Source: WVZL01 sp041862375 (GTDB lineage: Bacteria > Acidobacteriota > Aminicenantia > Aminicenantales > Aminicenantaceae). Taken from it: DNA of 6,152 nucleotides. Made by a program: the position numbers and the translations under genes. Below are positions 1 through 6,152 of this stretch, piece by piece. The notes under the pieces were generated by a model. The model was not told the origin of the DNA. It saw nothing but the letters and a program-made list of their open reading frames with translations, and did no database searches. The first letter of the stretch is position 1. Each line of letters begins with the position of its first letter. The stretch covers positions 1 through 6,152 of the forward strand of contig JBGVTE010000016.1 of NCBI GenBank assembly GCA_041862375.1, in the 5' to 3' direction.

Positions 1-1
1 T

Positions 2-1699
2 TGAAAGTACATCCTGCTGGAGATTCATCATCTCCATCATTGTCAGTTTACGGCCTGAACCCAGGAATTCTTGGAGACGAGCAAAACGATAGGGATCAGT
101 CCAGATAAATCCCAGAGGTTGAGGATAATCTTCCGGGATATTATCCTGGTTAGCCGTGGCTATATAGCCTTCAGGTGGATTTGCAGCATGAGGCAGCTCT
201 TTTATAGGAATGAAGCCTTGCCACTCATAACCTCCATCGCCCGGCACCGGGAGCAATCCATTCCAGTTCTTTCGGATGGGTGTGATTCCGACTGCCTGCC
301 AGCTGATGTTTCCTTCTCTATCAGCCCACACCATATTCTCTGAGGGAGTTCTCGAGAAACTGCATGCCTCTCTGAACTCCTCCCAGTTTCGTGATTGGTC
401 CATCCTGAGGCTTGCCAGGTAGGGGGAAGCTCCAATTTCAAGCCAGGCTGCTCTCAAGGCATATGCTTTGTGATTTTTCTTATCTTCATAAAGAACAGGT
501 CCGTGGCGGGTGAATTTTAGATCAGCAGTAACTTCAGGTTCTCCCTTTACGGGAATTTTCTCTCGGATAACTTTCATTTCTTCCCAGGAGTCCTGGTAGA
601 AGTACTGGTTTGGATTTGCGGGATTTGTCTCGTAGATGTAGAGGTCTTCCTGGTCAATAGCAAAAATGGTAAGGCCCCAGGCACCATATTCATTATGGCC
701 AATGGATACTCCAGGGAGTGCAGGTTCACCTCCACCGATGACATTCCACCCTGGAGCCACAAGATGAACCCAGTAGCGAAGGGATGGTATTTGCTGAGTC
801 CGGTGAGGATCGTTGGCCATCATAGGGCCTCGAGTGAAAGTCAGACTGCCGCTTACCACCCAGTTATTGCTTCCTGACTCAGCCTCAAGAAATGACTCTG
901 AGCGTGGCAAGAGTGAAAGATCGGAAAAGCTCCCTTTTGCCATCAGATTTCTGTAATCAGAGAGGACGATGTCTTCAGGGCCGAATTTGACGGCGGAGCG
1001 GGCTGCTCTGTAAAGTTCAAGAATTTTGTCCGAGATCAGCGATTGATCGATTTTTCTATCCACTGCAAGTGAAGGATTGCCAGGGTGGAGATTGAGGAGA
1101 CTCCTTGTCTTTTCTTTGCCGATGAAATGAACTGTTTTAGCAATGGCAACTTCTGCGCGTGCATTCCGGAAGAGACCGTTATGTCGAGAAATGACGATTT
1201 CTGGACTCCACAGCCTGGGCTTAATCCCCAGAAGCTTGAACTCGAGAGGGAGAAGTTCGGGATTTTCCCTAGTGAGATTAATGTAAGCGTTTATACCACG
1301 GACAAAGGAAGTGATTATTTCTTCTCCTTGGAGATGGTAGTGATTTAATTCTTGCTTTAGATTAACTCGTGCCTTGAGGAGGCGAGTCCCGATATCCTTT
1401 TTGAGAGCTTTTCTGCCTAGGATTTCAGCCAGAGTTCCTGAAGCCTGACGACGCCAGATTTCTAACTGGAAAAGTCGATCTCGGGCAACGTTGAGTCCCT
1501 GAGCAAAGAACAGGTCTTTCTGGTTCCGGGCATAAATATGTGAGATTCCCCAGGGATCCTTAATAATCTCTACAGATTGGATGAGCCCTTTGACAAGAAT
1601 TGCTTCTTTAGTGGCACCAGCATAGAGGAAGCGAGGTGCTAACAGGAGTCCTATGATTAAAGTGCTTGAAAAAAGTTTTAAATATTTATGGTTCCTCAT
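2..1699 (-). CDS. Penicillin acylase family N-terminal nucleophile (Ntn) hydrolase precursor, partial (3' end outside window)
   Basis: The minus frame is open without a stop from the ATG at 1699 to the window edge, giving 566 residues; the family usually has 750-850, so roughly the last quarter is missing. Residues 1-27 look like a Sec signal peptide (MRNHKYLKLF, a hydrophobic run, then FLYA), predicting a periplasmic or secreted enzyme. The alpha-chain region has the family signatures DPWGISHIYA and ARDRLFQLEIWRRQASGTLAEILG. The autocatalytic site is SGSNNWVVSG: Ser277 would become the N-terminal nucleophile of the beta chain after cleavage behind Gly276. Counting from Ser277 as beta-1, Asp73 and Asp76 (AIDQEDLY) and Asn241 (TANQDN) fall exactly at the calcium-ligand and oxyanion positions of E. 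coli penicillin G acylase, and Arg538 in DPYRFAR lies near its beta-Arg263. It should therefore be a processed, active amidase. The substrate is unknown: family members cleave beta-lactam side chains, acyl-homoserine lactones or other N-acyl compounds. An AGGAGG six bases upstream fixes the start. The gene is divergent from the permease. Confidence 0.93.
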   Translation of the reverse strand, partial: MRNHKYLKLFSSTLIIGLLLAPRFLYAGATKEAILVKGLIQSVEIIKDPWGISHIYARNQKDLFFAQGLNVARDRLFQLEIWRRQASGTLAEILGRKALKKDIGTRLLKARVNLKQELNHYHLQGEEIITSFVRGINAYINLTRENPELLPLEFKLLGIKPRLWSPEIVISRHNGLFRNARAEVAIAKTVHFIGKEKTRSLLNLHPGNPSLAVDRKIDQSLISDKILELYRAARSAVKFGPEDIVLSDYRNLMAKGSFSDLSLLPRSESFLEAESGSNNWVVSGSLTFTRGPMMANDPHRTQQIPSLRYWVHLVAPGWNVIGGGEPALPGVSIGHNEYGAWGLTIFAIDQEDLYIYETNPANPNQYFYQDSWEEMKVIREKIPVKGEPEVTADLKFTRHGPVLYEDKKNHKAYALRAAWLEIGASPYLASLRMDQSRNWEEFREACSFSRTPSENMVWADREGNISWQAVGITPIRKNWNGLLPVPGDGGYEWQGFIPIKELPHAANPPEGYIATANQDNIPEDYPQPLGFIWTDPYRFARLQEFLGSGRKLTMMEMMNLQQDVLS

Positions 1700-1705
1700 T
1701 CTTTT

Positions 1706-1711
1706 CCTCCT
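1706..1711 (-). promoter_or_regulatory. Strong Shine-Dalgarno for the acylase gene
   Basis: On the minus strand AGGAGG lies six bases before the ATG at 1699. It supports that start, which also opens a clean signal peptide. The permease and protease in this window lack a comparable site. Confidence 0.8.
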
Positions 1712-1828
1712 GTTTAAGCTAGAAGCTGGCTATTCACTGCGCCTTATCTTGTAACACAGAATACTTACCAGGTCTACACCTTTAGCTTTTAAGTTATCCA
1801 AGTTATGAAAGCCTGACCCCAGTGACTC

Positions 1829-1857
1829 TAGACGTCGATTTACAATACTGGTATTAT
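1829..1857 (+). promoter_or_regulatory. Possible sigma70-type promoter for the permease gene
   Basis: TAGACG (1829-1834, four of six matches to TTGACA) and TATTAT (1852-1857, five of six matches to TATAAT) are separated by 17 bases. Transcription would begin near 1864, about 110 bases before the preferred permease start. The -35 match is modest and AT-rich DNA yields such pairs by chance. The overlap with the palindrome at 1837-1864 makes the site more interesting than the score alone. Confidence 0.3.
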
Positions 1858-1864
1858 GTAAATC
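1837..1864. repeat. 28-bp interrupted palindrome in the divergent intergenic region (operator candidate)
   Basis: GATTTACA (1837-1844) is exactly complementary to TGTAAATC (1857-1864). Between them, ATAC (1845-1848) and GTAT (1851-1854) form a second inverted pair offset by one base. A dyad of this size between divergent genes, sitting on a putative -10 box, has the geometry of a dimeric repressor or activator site. No regulator gene is encoded in the window. The arms could also form a weak AT-rich hairpin in RNA, but no U-tract follows, so a terminator is unlikely. Confidence 0.4.
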
Positions 1865-1973
1865 CAAAAAATAATGTAGAGCCAACAAGTAAAGAATTAT
1901 AAAAATGACCATAAGAAGTAACAAGTGGTTATCAGGAGAAAAAGCAAGCTTCCCTCCTTTAAAGAGAACTTCC

Positions 1974-4196
1974 ATGAAGTTGAGCCGTGATTTGAGCCTC
2001 TTTTCTGTAACAATGATAGGAGTTGGAGCTATGATAGGGGCGGGTATCTTTGTCCTGACCGGGATTGCAGCGGGAGTTGCGGGGCCTGCTATCATTGTTG
2101 CTTTTTTACTAAACGGAATCGTTGCTTTATTTACTGCCTCTGCCTATGCCGAGCTCGGCGGTTCGATCCCGGAAGCGGGCGGAGGGTACCTCTGGGTCAA
2201 GGAAAGCTTGCCTCAACCCTCGGGTTTTCTTTCAGGATGGATGTCCTGGATGGCCCATTCGGTTGCCTGTTCTCTCTATGCAGTTGGCTTTGGAGCCTAT
2301 TTTGGTGAGATGCTTATGGAGTTTAACGCACATCTTTTTGTTCCGCCTGATATCTTGAAAAAGTTGCTCGCAGCACTCATTGTAGTTATTTTTTCGTTCA
2401 TCAATTACAGAGGAGCTAAGGAAACTGGGAAGGCCGGGAATGTTGTCACTCTTCTCAAAATACTCATTCTCTTCCTGTTTGTTCTTTTAGGGGCAAAGAT
2501 TGTTTTTTCAGAGTCTCATAGATTCACTCATTTTTCTCCGTTTTTTTCAAAGGGTTTTCTTGGAATTTTGACAGCAATGGGACTCACCTACATAGCATTC
2601 GAAGGGTATGAAATTATTGCTCAGAGCGGAGAGGAGGTGAGAGAGCCTCAAAAGAATATCCCCAAGGCGATATTTTTATCACTTCTAATAGTGGTTCCTA
2701 TTTATATATTTGTTGCTTTTGTCGCTCTTGGAGTTGTGAACCCAGGAGAGATAAGCGCGTGGGATTTTCTTGCAGCCAAGAAAGAGGTTGCCATGGTTGA
2801 AGCTGCTCGAAATATAAGCGTCTGGGGAAGCGGCATTCTTCTCTTAGGAGGGCTGCTTTCAACAATTTCAGCCTTGAATGCGACCATCTACAGTTCGTCC
2901 CGTGTATCTTTTGCCATGGGGAGAGACCATAATCTTCCCCAGGTATTCTCTAGGATTCATGCAAGATTTAAAACACCCAGCGGTTCAATTCTCGTATCTT
3001 CAGCACTCATAATCCTGATGCTTCTTTTGCTTCCCATTGAAGATATAGCTTCCAGTGCCGATATTATGTTCCTTTTTCTCTTTGTTTTCGTGAATATTGC
3101 TCTGATTCACATCCGGAGGAAAACTCCTAAACTCTTGAAGGGATACAAGTCTCCACTTTTCCCACTATTCCCAGTCATCGGTATTATTACCCAGGGTGTT
3201 CTTATTATTGTTATGTTTGCTTACAGTCCCAAGTCTTTCTTTATAACACTCCTCTGGGTAGGTATGGGGCTTTCTATCTACTATGGATATGCAAAACTGA
3301 AGGAAAAAGCTGAAGTTGGGCCAAAAATAATAGTGGAGGAAAAGGACCTTGCTCATAAAGATTTTAAATTAGTGCTTGGAATCGAAAATAAAGAGGAAGT
3401 AATTCCTCTTATGAATCTGGCCCTGCCGATAGCCAAAGAAGAGGATGGAGAAATTTTTGTTACCCATATTATTCCCTTACCGCCTCAGACACCTTTAAAC
3501 GTTGGAAAGAGATATCTTGATGAAAGAAGAAAATTCTTGATGATTGCCGATGAGCTCGGTGAGAAAAACAACGTTCCAGTTAGTTTTAACATAAGGGCCT
3601 CCCACAGGATTTATCACGGCCTTCTCGATAGTGTTATTGAGAACAGGGGAAATGTATTGATCCTTGCAAGCGGAGAAATTAAGAGAAGGCAGAGAATCTT
3701 GGGGCGAGTTCTTGATCCTTTAATTCAGGAAGCTCCCTGTGATACAGGCATTATGAGAATAAAGAGAGAGGGGAAGATTAAAAGAGTACTCGTCCCGACC
3801 GCTGGCGGGCCTAATGCAAAGCTTGCCTTCGAATGGGCCTCTCGGATTGTAAAGCAGAATAGAGGAAAACTCACGCTTCTCACTGTAGTAAGCGATGAGA
3901 GTAAAAGGGGAAGAGCATTGTCCTGTCTGGAAGAAACAAAAAAAGCAGTAGAATATGAAAGAAGCTTGATTGAGGATAAGGTCGTGTACGGAGTTGATAT
4001 TATTAAGACAATACTGAGGGAAAGCGAGGCTAATGACCTGATATTAATCGGTGCCAGTAATGAAGGATTCTTGAGGAGGATTCGCTTCGGATCAATCCCT
4101 GAAAAACTTACCTGGATGTCATCGGTGTCAGTTTTGGTAGTGAGAAAGTATGAAGGGGCAGTTCTTTCCTGGTTAAGAAGATTTATGGCAGGATAA
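1974..4196 (+). CDS. APC-superfamily amino acid permease with two C-terminal universal stress protein domains
   Basis: This 740-residue protein is predicted to import amino acids or related amines across the inner membrane by cation-coupled or exchange transport. Residues about 10-440 form a roughly 12-helix APC permease. TM1 carries IGVGAMIGAGIF (15-26), whose GAGIF break binds substrate backbone in the family. TM6 and the following loop read AFEGYEIIAQSGEEV and EPQKNIPKAI (208-233). Two USP domains follow in the cytoplasm: USP1 (about 463-600) has a degenerate nucleotide loop, while USP2 (about 601-725) has GASNEGFLRRIRFGS (693-707), close to the ATP-binding G-x2-G-x9-G-S/T motif but with Asn for the second Gly. 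An adenine nucleotide may thus modulate transport, which is inference. I prefer the ATG at 1974 because relatives begin at MxLxRDL. An in-frame ATG at 1905 would add 23 residues unlike the family, and neither start has a good ribosome-binding site. The exact substrate cannot be read from sequence. Confidence 0.92.
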   Translation: MKLSRDLSLFSVTMIGVGAMIGAGIFVLTGIAAGVAGPAIIVAFLLNGIVALFTASAYAELGGSIPEAGGGYLWVKESLPQPSGFLSGWMSWMAHSVACSLYAVGFGAYFGEMLMEFNAHLFVPPDILKKLLAALIVVIFSFINYRGAKETGKAGNVVTLLKILILFLFVLLGAKIVFSESHRFTHFSPFFSKGFLGILTAMGLTYIAFEGYEIIAQSGEEVREPQKNIPKAIFLSLLIVVPIYIFVAFVALGVVNPGEISAWDFLAAKKEVAMVEAARNISVWGSGILLLGGLLSTISALNATIYSSSRVSFAMGRDHNLPQVFSRIHARFKTPSGSILVSSALIILMLLLLPIEDIASSADIMFLFLFVFVNIALIHIRRKTPKLLKGYKSPLFPLFPVIGIITQGVLIIVMFAYSPKSFFITLLWVGMGLSIYYGYAKLKEKAEVGPKIIVEEKDLAHKDFKLVLGIENKEEVIPLMNLALPIAKEEDGEIFVTHIIPLPPQTPLNVGKRYLDERRKFLMIADELGEKNNVPVSFNIRASHRIYHGLLDSVIENRGNVLILASGEIKRRQRILGRVLDPLIQEAPCDTGIMRIKREGKIKRVLVPTAGGPNAKLAFEWASRIVKQNRGKLTLLTVVSDESKRGRALSCLEETKKAVEYERSLIEDKVVYGVDIIKTILRESEANDLILIGASNEGFLRRIRFGSIPEKLTWMSSVSVLVVRKYEGAVLSWLRRFMAG

Positions 4197-4218
4197 AGGT
4201 GGAAGTTTTTAAAAAATA

Positions 4219-4224
4219 TATAAT
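4219..4224 (+). promoter_or_regulatory. Possible -10 box upstream of the protease gene
   Basis: A perfect TATAAT lies in the AT-rich gap between permease and protease, 72 bases before the protease ATG at 4297. No acceptable -35 hexamer is found about 17 bases upstream, where the DNA reads AAGGTG. It may be a weak or activator-dependent promoter, or chance in AT-rich DNA. No terminator hairpin follows the permease, so read-through co-transcription is equally possible. Confidence 0.2.
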
Positions 4225-4296
4225 CCCATAATCACTGATAAACCAGTAGCAAAAGGATCAGAAAATAAGTAAAAATAGAAAAAAAGCGTTGTGAGA

Positions 4297-5433
4297 ATGA
4301 GCGATATTCATCCCCTTTTGAATAAGGAAAAGCAAGAGCAGGCCAGGCGCTATGAAAGAGAAAATCGCCTGCTCGGTCTTGCCAGCATGTTTTTGTCGCT
4401 CATTATTTTGTTGGTATTTTATTACAGCGGTTTGAGCGCAAGGCTCGCCACCTTTGCTCTGGGAGGCTCAGTTGTCTGGACTTTTCTTCTTTATGTCTTC
4501 TCATTTCAGTTATTGCTTTTAATTTTTAGTTTTCCGCTAAACTTCTACAATGGTTACATCCACGAGCATAAATGGAATTTTTCTAACCATACTGTTAAGA
4601 GCTGGTTGTGGGACCAGACAAAGTCTTTTTTTGTAGGGCTCGTAATTCTACTTATAGTTTTAGGCCTGCTATTCTGGATCATGGAAGTATTTCCCCATAG
4701 ATGGTGGTTAATTGCCGGGCTGGCTATGGCAATTGTGAGTGTAATCCTTGCCACACTTGTTCCGGTTGTTATTCTCCCCATTTTCAATAAATATACTCCT
4801 GTACAAAACAGAGAGCTGACAGATACCCTGGAAAAAATCCTTTCCCGGGGAGGGTTAAAGAGCAGCGGCTTTTTTAGGGAAGATATGAGCCGACAGACAA
4901 AGAAAGAGAATGCATTTCTGGCTGGACTTGGGAAAACGAGAAGGATTGTGTTGGGTGATAATTTGATGAATAACATGTCTGTCCCTGAAATTGGATCTAT
5001 CATTGCTCATGAAGTAGGGCACTTCAGGCACAAACATATCTGGAAAACTATTATAATCGGAACTTTTCAGCAGCTCATAGTATTTTATATTTTAAATTTA
5101 GCCATGAAGTCATTATTTACACAGTTTTTAATGTCAACCCGGTGGAATCTCACCCTTTTTCCCATCTTTGCCATCCTCATGGGCGTGATTGCAAGTTTTC
5201 TCTTCGGACCTCTCAGCAAAGCTCTTTCTCGGCATTTTGAAAAGCAGGCTGATCAATACGCTTTAGATAATATAGAGGACATAGAGTCATTCATGATTGC
5301 CTTGGCTGGCCTTGCAGACAGGAATCTTTCCAATGCCTATCCTGAGTGGTGGGTAAAACTGCTGTATTATTCCCATCCCCCAATAGGCGAACGCCTGAAC
5401 ATGGCAGAAAAAAGGGGACAGGATACTTTTTAA
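4297..5433 (+). CDS. Ste24/M48 family integral membrane zinc metalloprotease
   Basis: This 378-residue protein resembles the CAAX prenyl protease 1 (Ste24) branch of peptidase family M48. Residues about 25-160 hold four hydrophobic helices with the Ste24 N-terminal signature around FYNGYIHEHKWNFSNHTVKSW (83-103). The catalytic site is HEVGH (238-242): His238 and His242 bind zinc and Glu239 is the catalytic base. Glu315 in FEKQADQYA is the third ligand, with Asp319 at the conserved following position. Two more membrane helices lie between these motifs (about 250-310). A KENAFLAGLGKTRRIVLGD stretch (203-221) matches the family's substrate-cleft strand, and SHPPIGERL near the C-terminus is typical. 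Bacteria generally lack CAAX prenylation, so membrane-protein quality control is the likelier role, by inference. An in-frame GTG at 4291 would add two residues; both starts lack a clear Shine-Dalgarno. The last eight residues (EKRGQDTF) and the stop lie within the left arm of an inverted-repeat element. Confidence 0.93.
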   Translation: MSDIHPLLNKEKQEQARRYERENRLLGLASMFLSLIILLVFYYSGLSARLATFALGGSVVWTFLLYVFSFQLLLLIFSFPLNFYNGYIHEHKWNFSNHTVKSWLWDQTKSFFVGLVILLIVLGLLFWIMEVFPHRWWLIAGLAMAIVSVILATLVPVVILPIFNKYTPVQNRELTDTLEKILSRGGLKSSGFFREDMSRQTKKENAFLAGLGKTRRIVLGDNLMNNMSVPEIGSIIAHEVGHFRHKHIWKTIIIGTFQQLIVFYILNLAMKSLFTQFLMSTRWNLTLFPIFAILMGVIASFLFGPLSKALSRHFEKQADQYALDNIEDIESFMIALAGLADRNLSNAYPEWWVKLLYYSHPPIGERLNMAEKRGQDTF

Positions 5434-5506
5434 TATTTTGCCAAATTTTGTCGTAGTTTCTGGGAAAAGAAGAGACTTGGAGAAAAAGTAGCCTGTCCCC
5501 TTTTCT
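5406..5506. repeat. Inverted-repeat element (MITE/REP-like) overlapping the 3' end of the protease gene
   Basis: The left arm (5406-5431) has a core GGGGACAGGATACTTTTT. The right arm (5481-5506) read on the minus strand has GGGGACAGGCTACTTTTT, so 17 of 18 core positions match, and AGAAAA precedes the core in both, the left arm having two extra A. About 50 bases separate the arms and encode no gene. This GGGGACAGGCTACTTTTT-type sequence resembles, from memory, ends of small palindromic elements mobilised by REP-associated tyrosine (Y1) transposases. No transposase lies in the window, so mobilisation would be in trans. The element occupies most of the gap between two convergent genes, so transcripts from either side could fold into a stem. 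It may therefore also act as a bidirectional transcription barrier. Confidence 0.7.
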
Positions 5507-5521
5507 AGTCTAGTAGGGAAG

Positions 5522-6007
5522 TTAGAAACCGAAACCGATTGTGGTGCCTACTGCCATATATTTAAATGCGTCTTCAAAGGGAGTTACCACGAAAGCTGCT
5601 AATTTTATACCCCCTCCTTTCAAGCCTGCGTTGAGTTTAAGAGCCCAATCAGAAGAAGGAGCGCCTTTAACTTTTGTGCCGACTATAAACCATTTGGTCA
5701 CTCCGCCGCCAAGAAAAAGGGTTTGAAGCTCTAAATTTAATAAAACAGCAGGTGCAAGAATAAATGCATCGAATTCAAGATTATGAACGATAATGTAGCA
5801 TTCAGGGCTTATTGTCAAATTATAGCTTAAATAAAAGTCTATGTTGAGGCCAGCAGTCCAGAAGAATGGCTCGAAATCAAATGTCTCGTCTGTCACAACT
5901 CCGGAATTAAGGTAAACCCACGAGCTTTTATATTGCCCATTTGCATTTTGGGGTGAAACTGCCAGAATAACAAAGAGGCAGATAACCAAGGCACAGATTT
6001 TTTTCAT
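5522..6007 (-). CDS. Small exported protein, probable outer-membrane beta-barrel, function unknown
   Basis: I do not recognise this 161-residue protein. Residues 1-24 form a clear Sec signal peptide: MKK, a hydrophobic core ICALVICLFVILAV, then a polar region ending near NANG. The mature part consists of short alternating hydrophobic and polar stretches rich in Gly, Phe and Tyr (for example FFWTAGLNIDFYLSYNLTI and LFLGGGVTKWFIVGTKV). It ends in TTIGFGF, a terminal aromatic residue as recognised by the BAM insertion machinery. This fits a small barrel of about eight strands or a periplasmic beta-rich protein; the number is an estimate. The start at 6007 is supported by AAGGAG six bases upstream. 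The same frame continues upstream to a GTG at 6136, but those extra residues come from a repeat element and disagree with the signal peptide. It is convergent with the protease gene. Confidence 0.8.
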   Translation of the reverse strand: MKKICALVICLFVILAVSPQNANGQYKSSWVYLNSGVVTDETFDFEPFFWTAGLNIDFYLSYNLTISPECYIIVHNLEFDAFILAPAVLLNLELQTLFLGGGVTKWFIVGTKVKGAPSSDWALKLNAGLKGGGIKLAAFVVTPFEDAFKYMAVGTTIGFGF

Positions 6008-6013
6008 CTCTCT

Positions 6014-6019
6014 CTCCTT
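6014..6019 (-). promoter_or_regulatory. Shine-Dalgarno that decides the start of the small exported protein
   Basis: On the minus strand AAGGAG lies six bases before the ATG at 6007. A competing ATG ten codons or fewer upstream overlaps this site and would lack a ribosome-binding site of its own, so translation should begin at 6007, the start of the signal peptide. Confidence 0.7.
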
Positions 6020-6058
6020 CATAAAATTTGGCTTTGTTCCAAAGTGACTGGATGCCTT

Positions 6059-6152
6059 GTCATTGCGAAGAGCGAAGCGATGAAGCAATCTCTTAAGGAA
6101 GGGCATTAATCTATTTGTTTTCAATGAGATTGCCACGCTCTCTTCGATCGCT
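6059..6152. repeat. Palindromic dispersed-repeat element, right part cut by the window edge
   Basis: The left arm contains TCATTGCGAAGAGCGAAGCG followed by ATGAAGCAATCTC. The right arm begins GAGATTGCCACGCTCTCTTC and continues GATCGCT to the edge. GCAATCTC (6085-6092) is the exact reverse complement of GAGATTGC (6126-6133), and the complete element would be expected to close with a CGCAATGA-type end just outside. From general knowledge, this TCATTGCGA...GCAATCTC pattern recurs as a high-copy intergenic palindrome in many environmental bacterial genomes. About 33 unpaired bases separate the arms. It lies directly upstream of the small exported-protein gene and contributes no coding function. 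Confidence 0.75.

Noticed and set aside
71..1348. Several short plus-strand and other-frame open frames (for example 71-343, 695-877, 1085-1348 plus; 202-441 and 574-762 minus)
   Set aside because: They overlap the continuous acylase frame on the minus strand, which has clear family motifs throughout; the short frames have no recognisable motifs.
1791..1806. Direct repeat AAGTTAT-CC-AAGTTAT in the divergent intergenic region
   Set aside because: Only two 7-bp units in AT-rich DNA; too short to distinguish from chance or to call an iteron or operator.
1905..1973. Extended permease start at the ATG at 1905
   Set aside because: The 23 added residues are unlike the family N-terminus and no Shine-Dalgarno precedes the ATG. 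It cannot be excluded, as the site before 1974 is weak too.
1730..2095. 121-codon minus-strand open frame across the divergent intergenic region
   Set aside because: Its first third is antisense to the conserved TM1/TM2 part of the permease, it has no ribosome-binding site or motif, and its composition reflects the opposite strand.
4554..5037. Minus-strand open frames of 149 and 60 codons inside the protease gene
   Set aside because: They are antisense to the conserved Ste24 catalytic region and show no family features.
5541..5726. 61-codon plus-strand open frame
   Set aside because: It is antisense to the small exported-protein gene, which has a proper start, signal peptide and ribosome-binding site.

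Overview
The window looks like a chromosomal segment from a diderm (Gram-negative type) bacterium of moderate GC content. This rests on an exported Ntn-hydrolase of the penicillin acylase family and a small exported protein with alternating beta-strand character that ends in phenylalanine, as outer-membrane barrels do. Two palindromic repeat elements of kinds common in environmental Gram-negative genomes are also present. I cannot assign a phylum from sequence alone.

Layout. Positions 2-1699 (minus) hold the first 566 codons of a penicillin acylase family precursor; its 3' end lies outside the window. A divergent intergenic region (about 1700-1973) carries a 28-bp interrupted palindrome overlapping a possible promoter, plus a short motif resembling the repeat arm found further right. 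Positions 1974-4196 (plus) encode a 740-residue APC-superfamily amino acid permease fused to two C-terminal universal stress protein (USP) domains. After a 100-bp AT-rich gap, 4297-5433 (plus) encodes a Ste24/M48-type integral membrane zinc metalloprotease. Its last eight codons and stop lie inside the left arm of a ~101-bp inverted-repeat element (5406-5506). That element fills most of the gap to a convergent gene (5522-6007, minus) for a 161-residue exported, probably outer-membrane, protein. The right edge (about 6059-6152) is a second, different palindromic repeat that runs out of the window.

The four genes do not form an obvious pathway. All products are membrane-bound or exported: amide hydrolysis outside the cytoplasm, amino acid uptake, membrane proteolysis and an envelope protein. 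The acylase and permease are divergently transcribed from a shared region, so a link between amide hydrolysis outside the cell and uptake of the released amino compound is conceivable but unproven. The permease and protease could be co-transcribed, although a perfect TATAAT in the gap may drive the protease separately. The most notable non-coding observation is the inverted-repeat element that appears to have written the C-terminus of the protease. I found no RNA genes, CRISPR array or complete insertion sequence.
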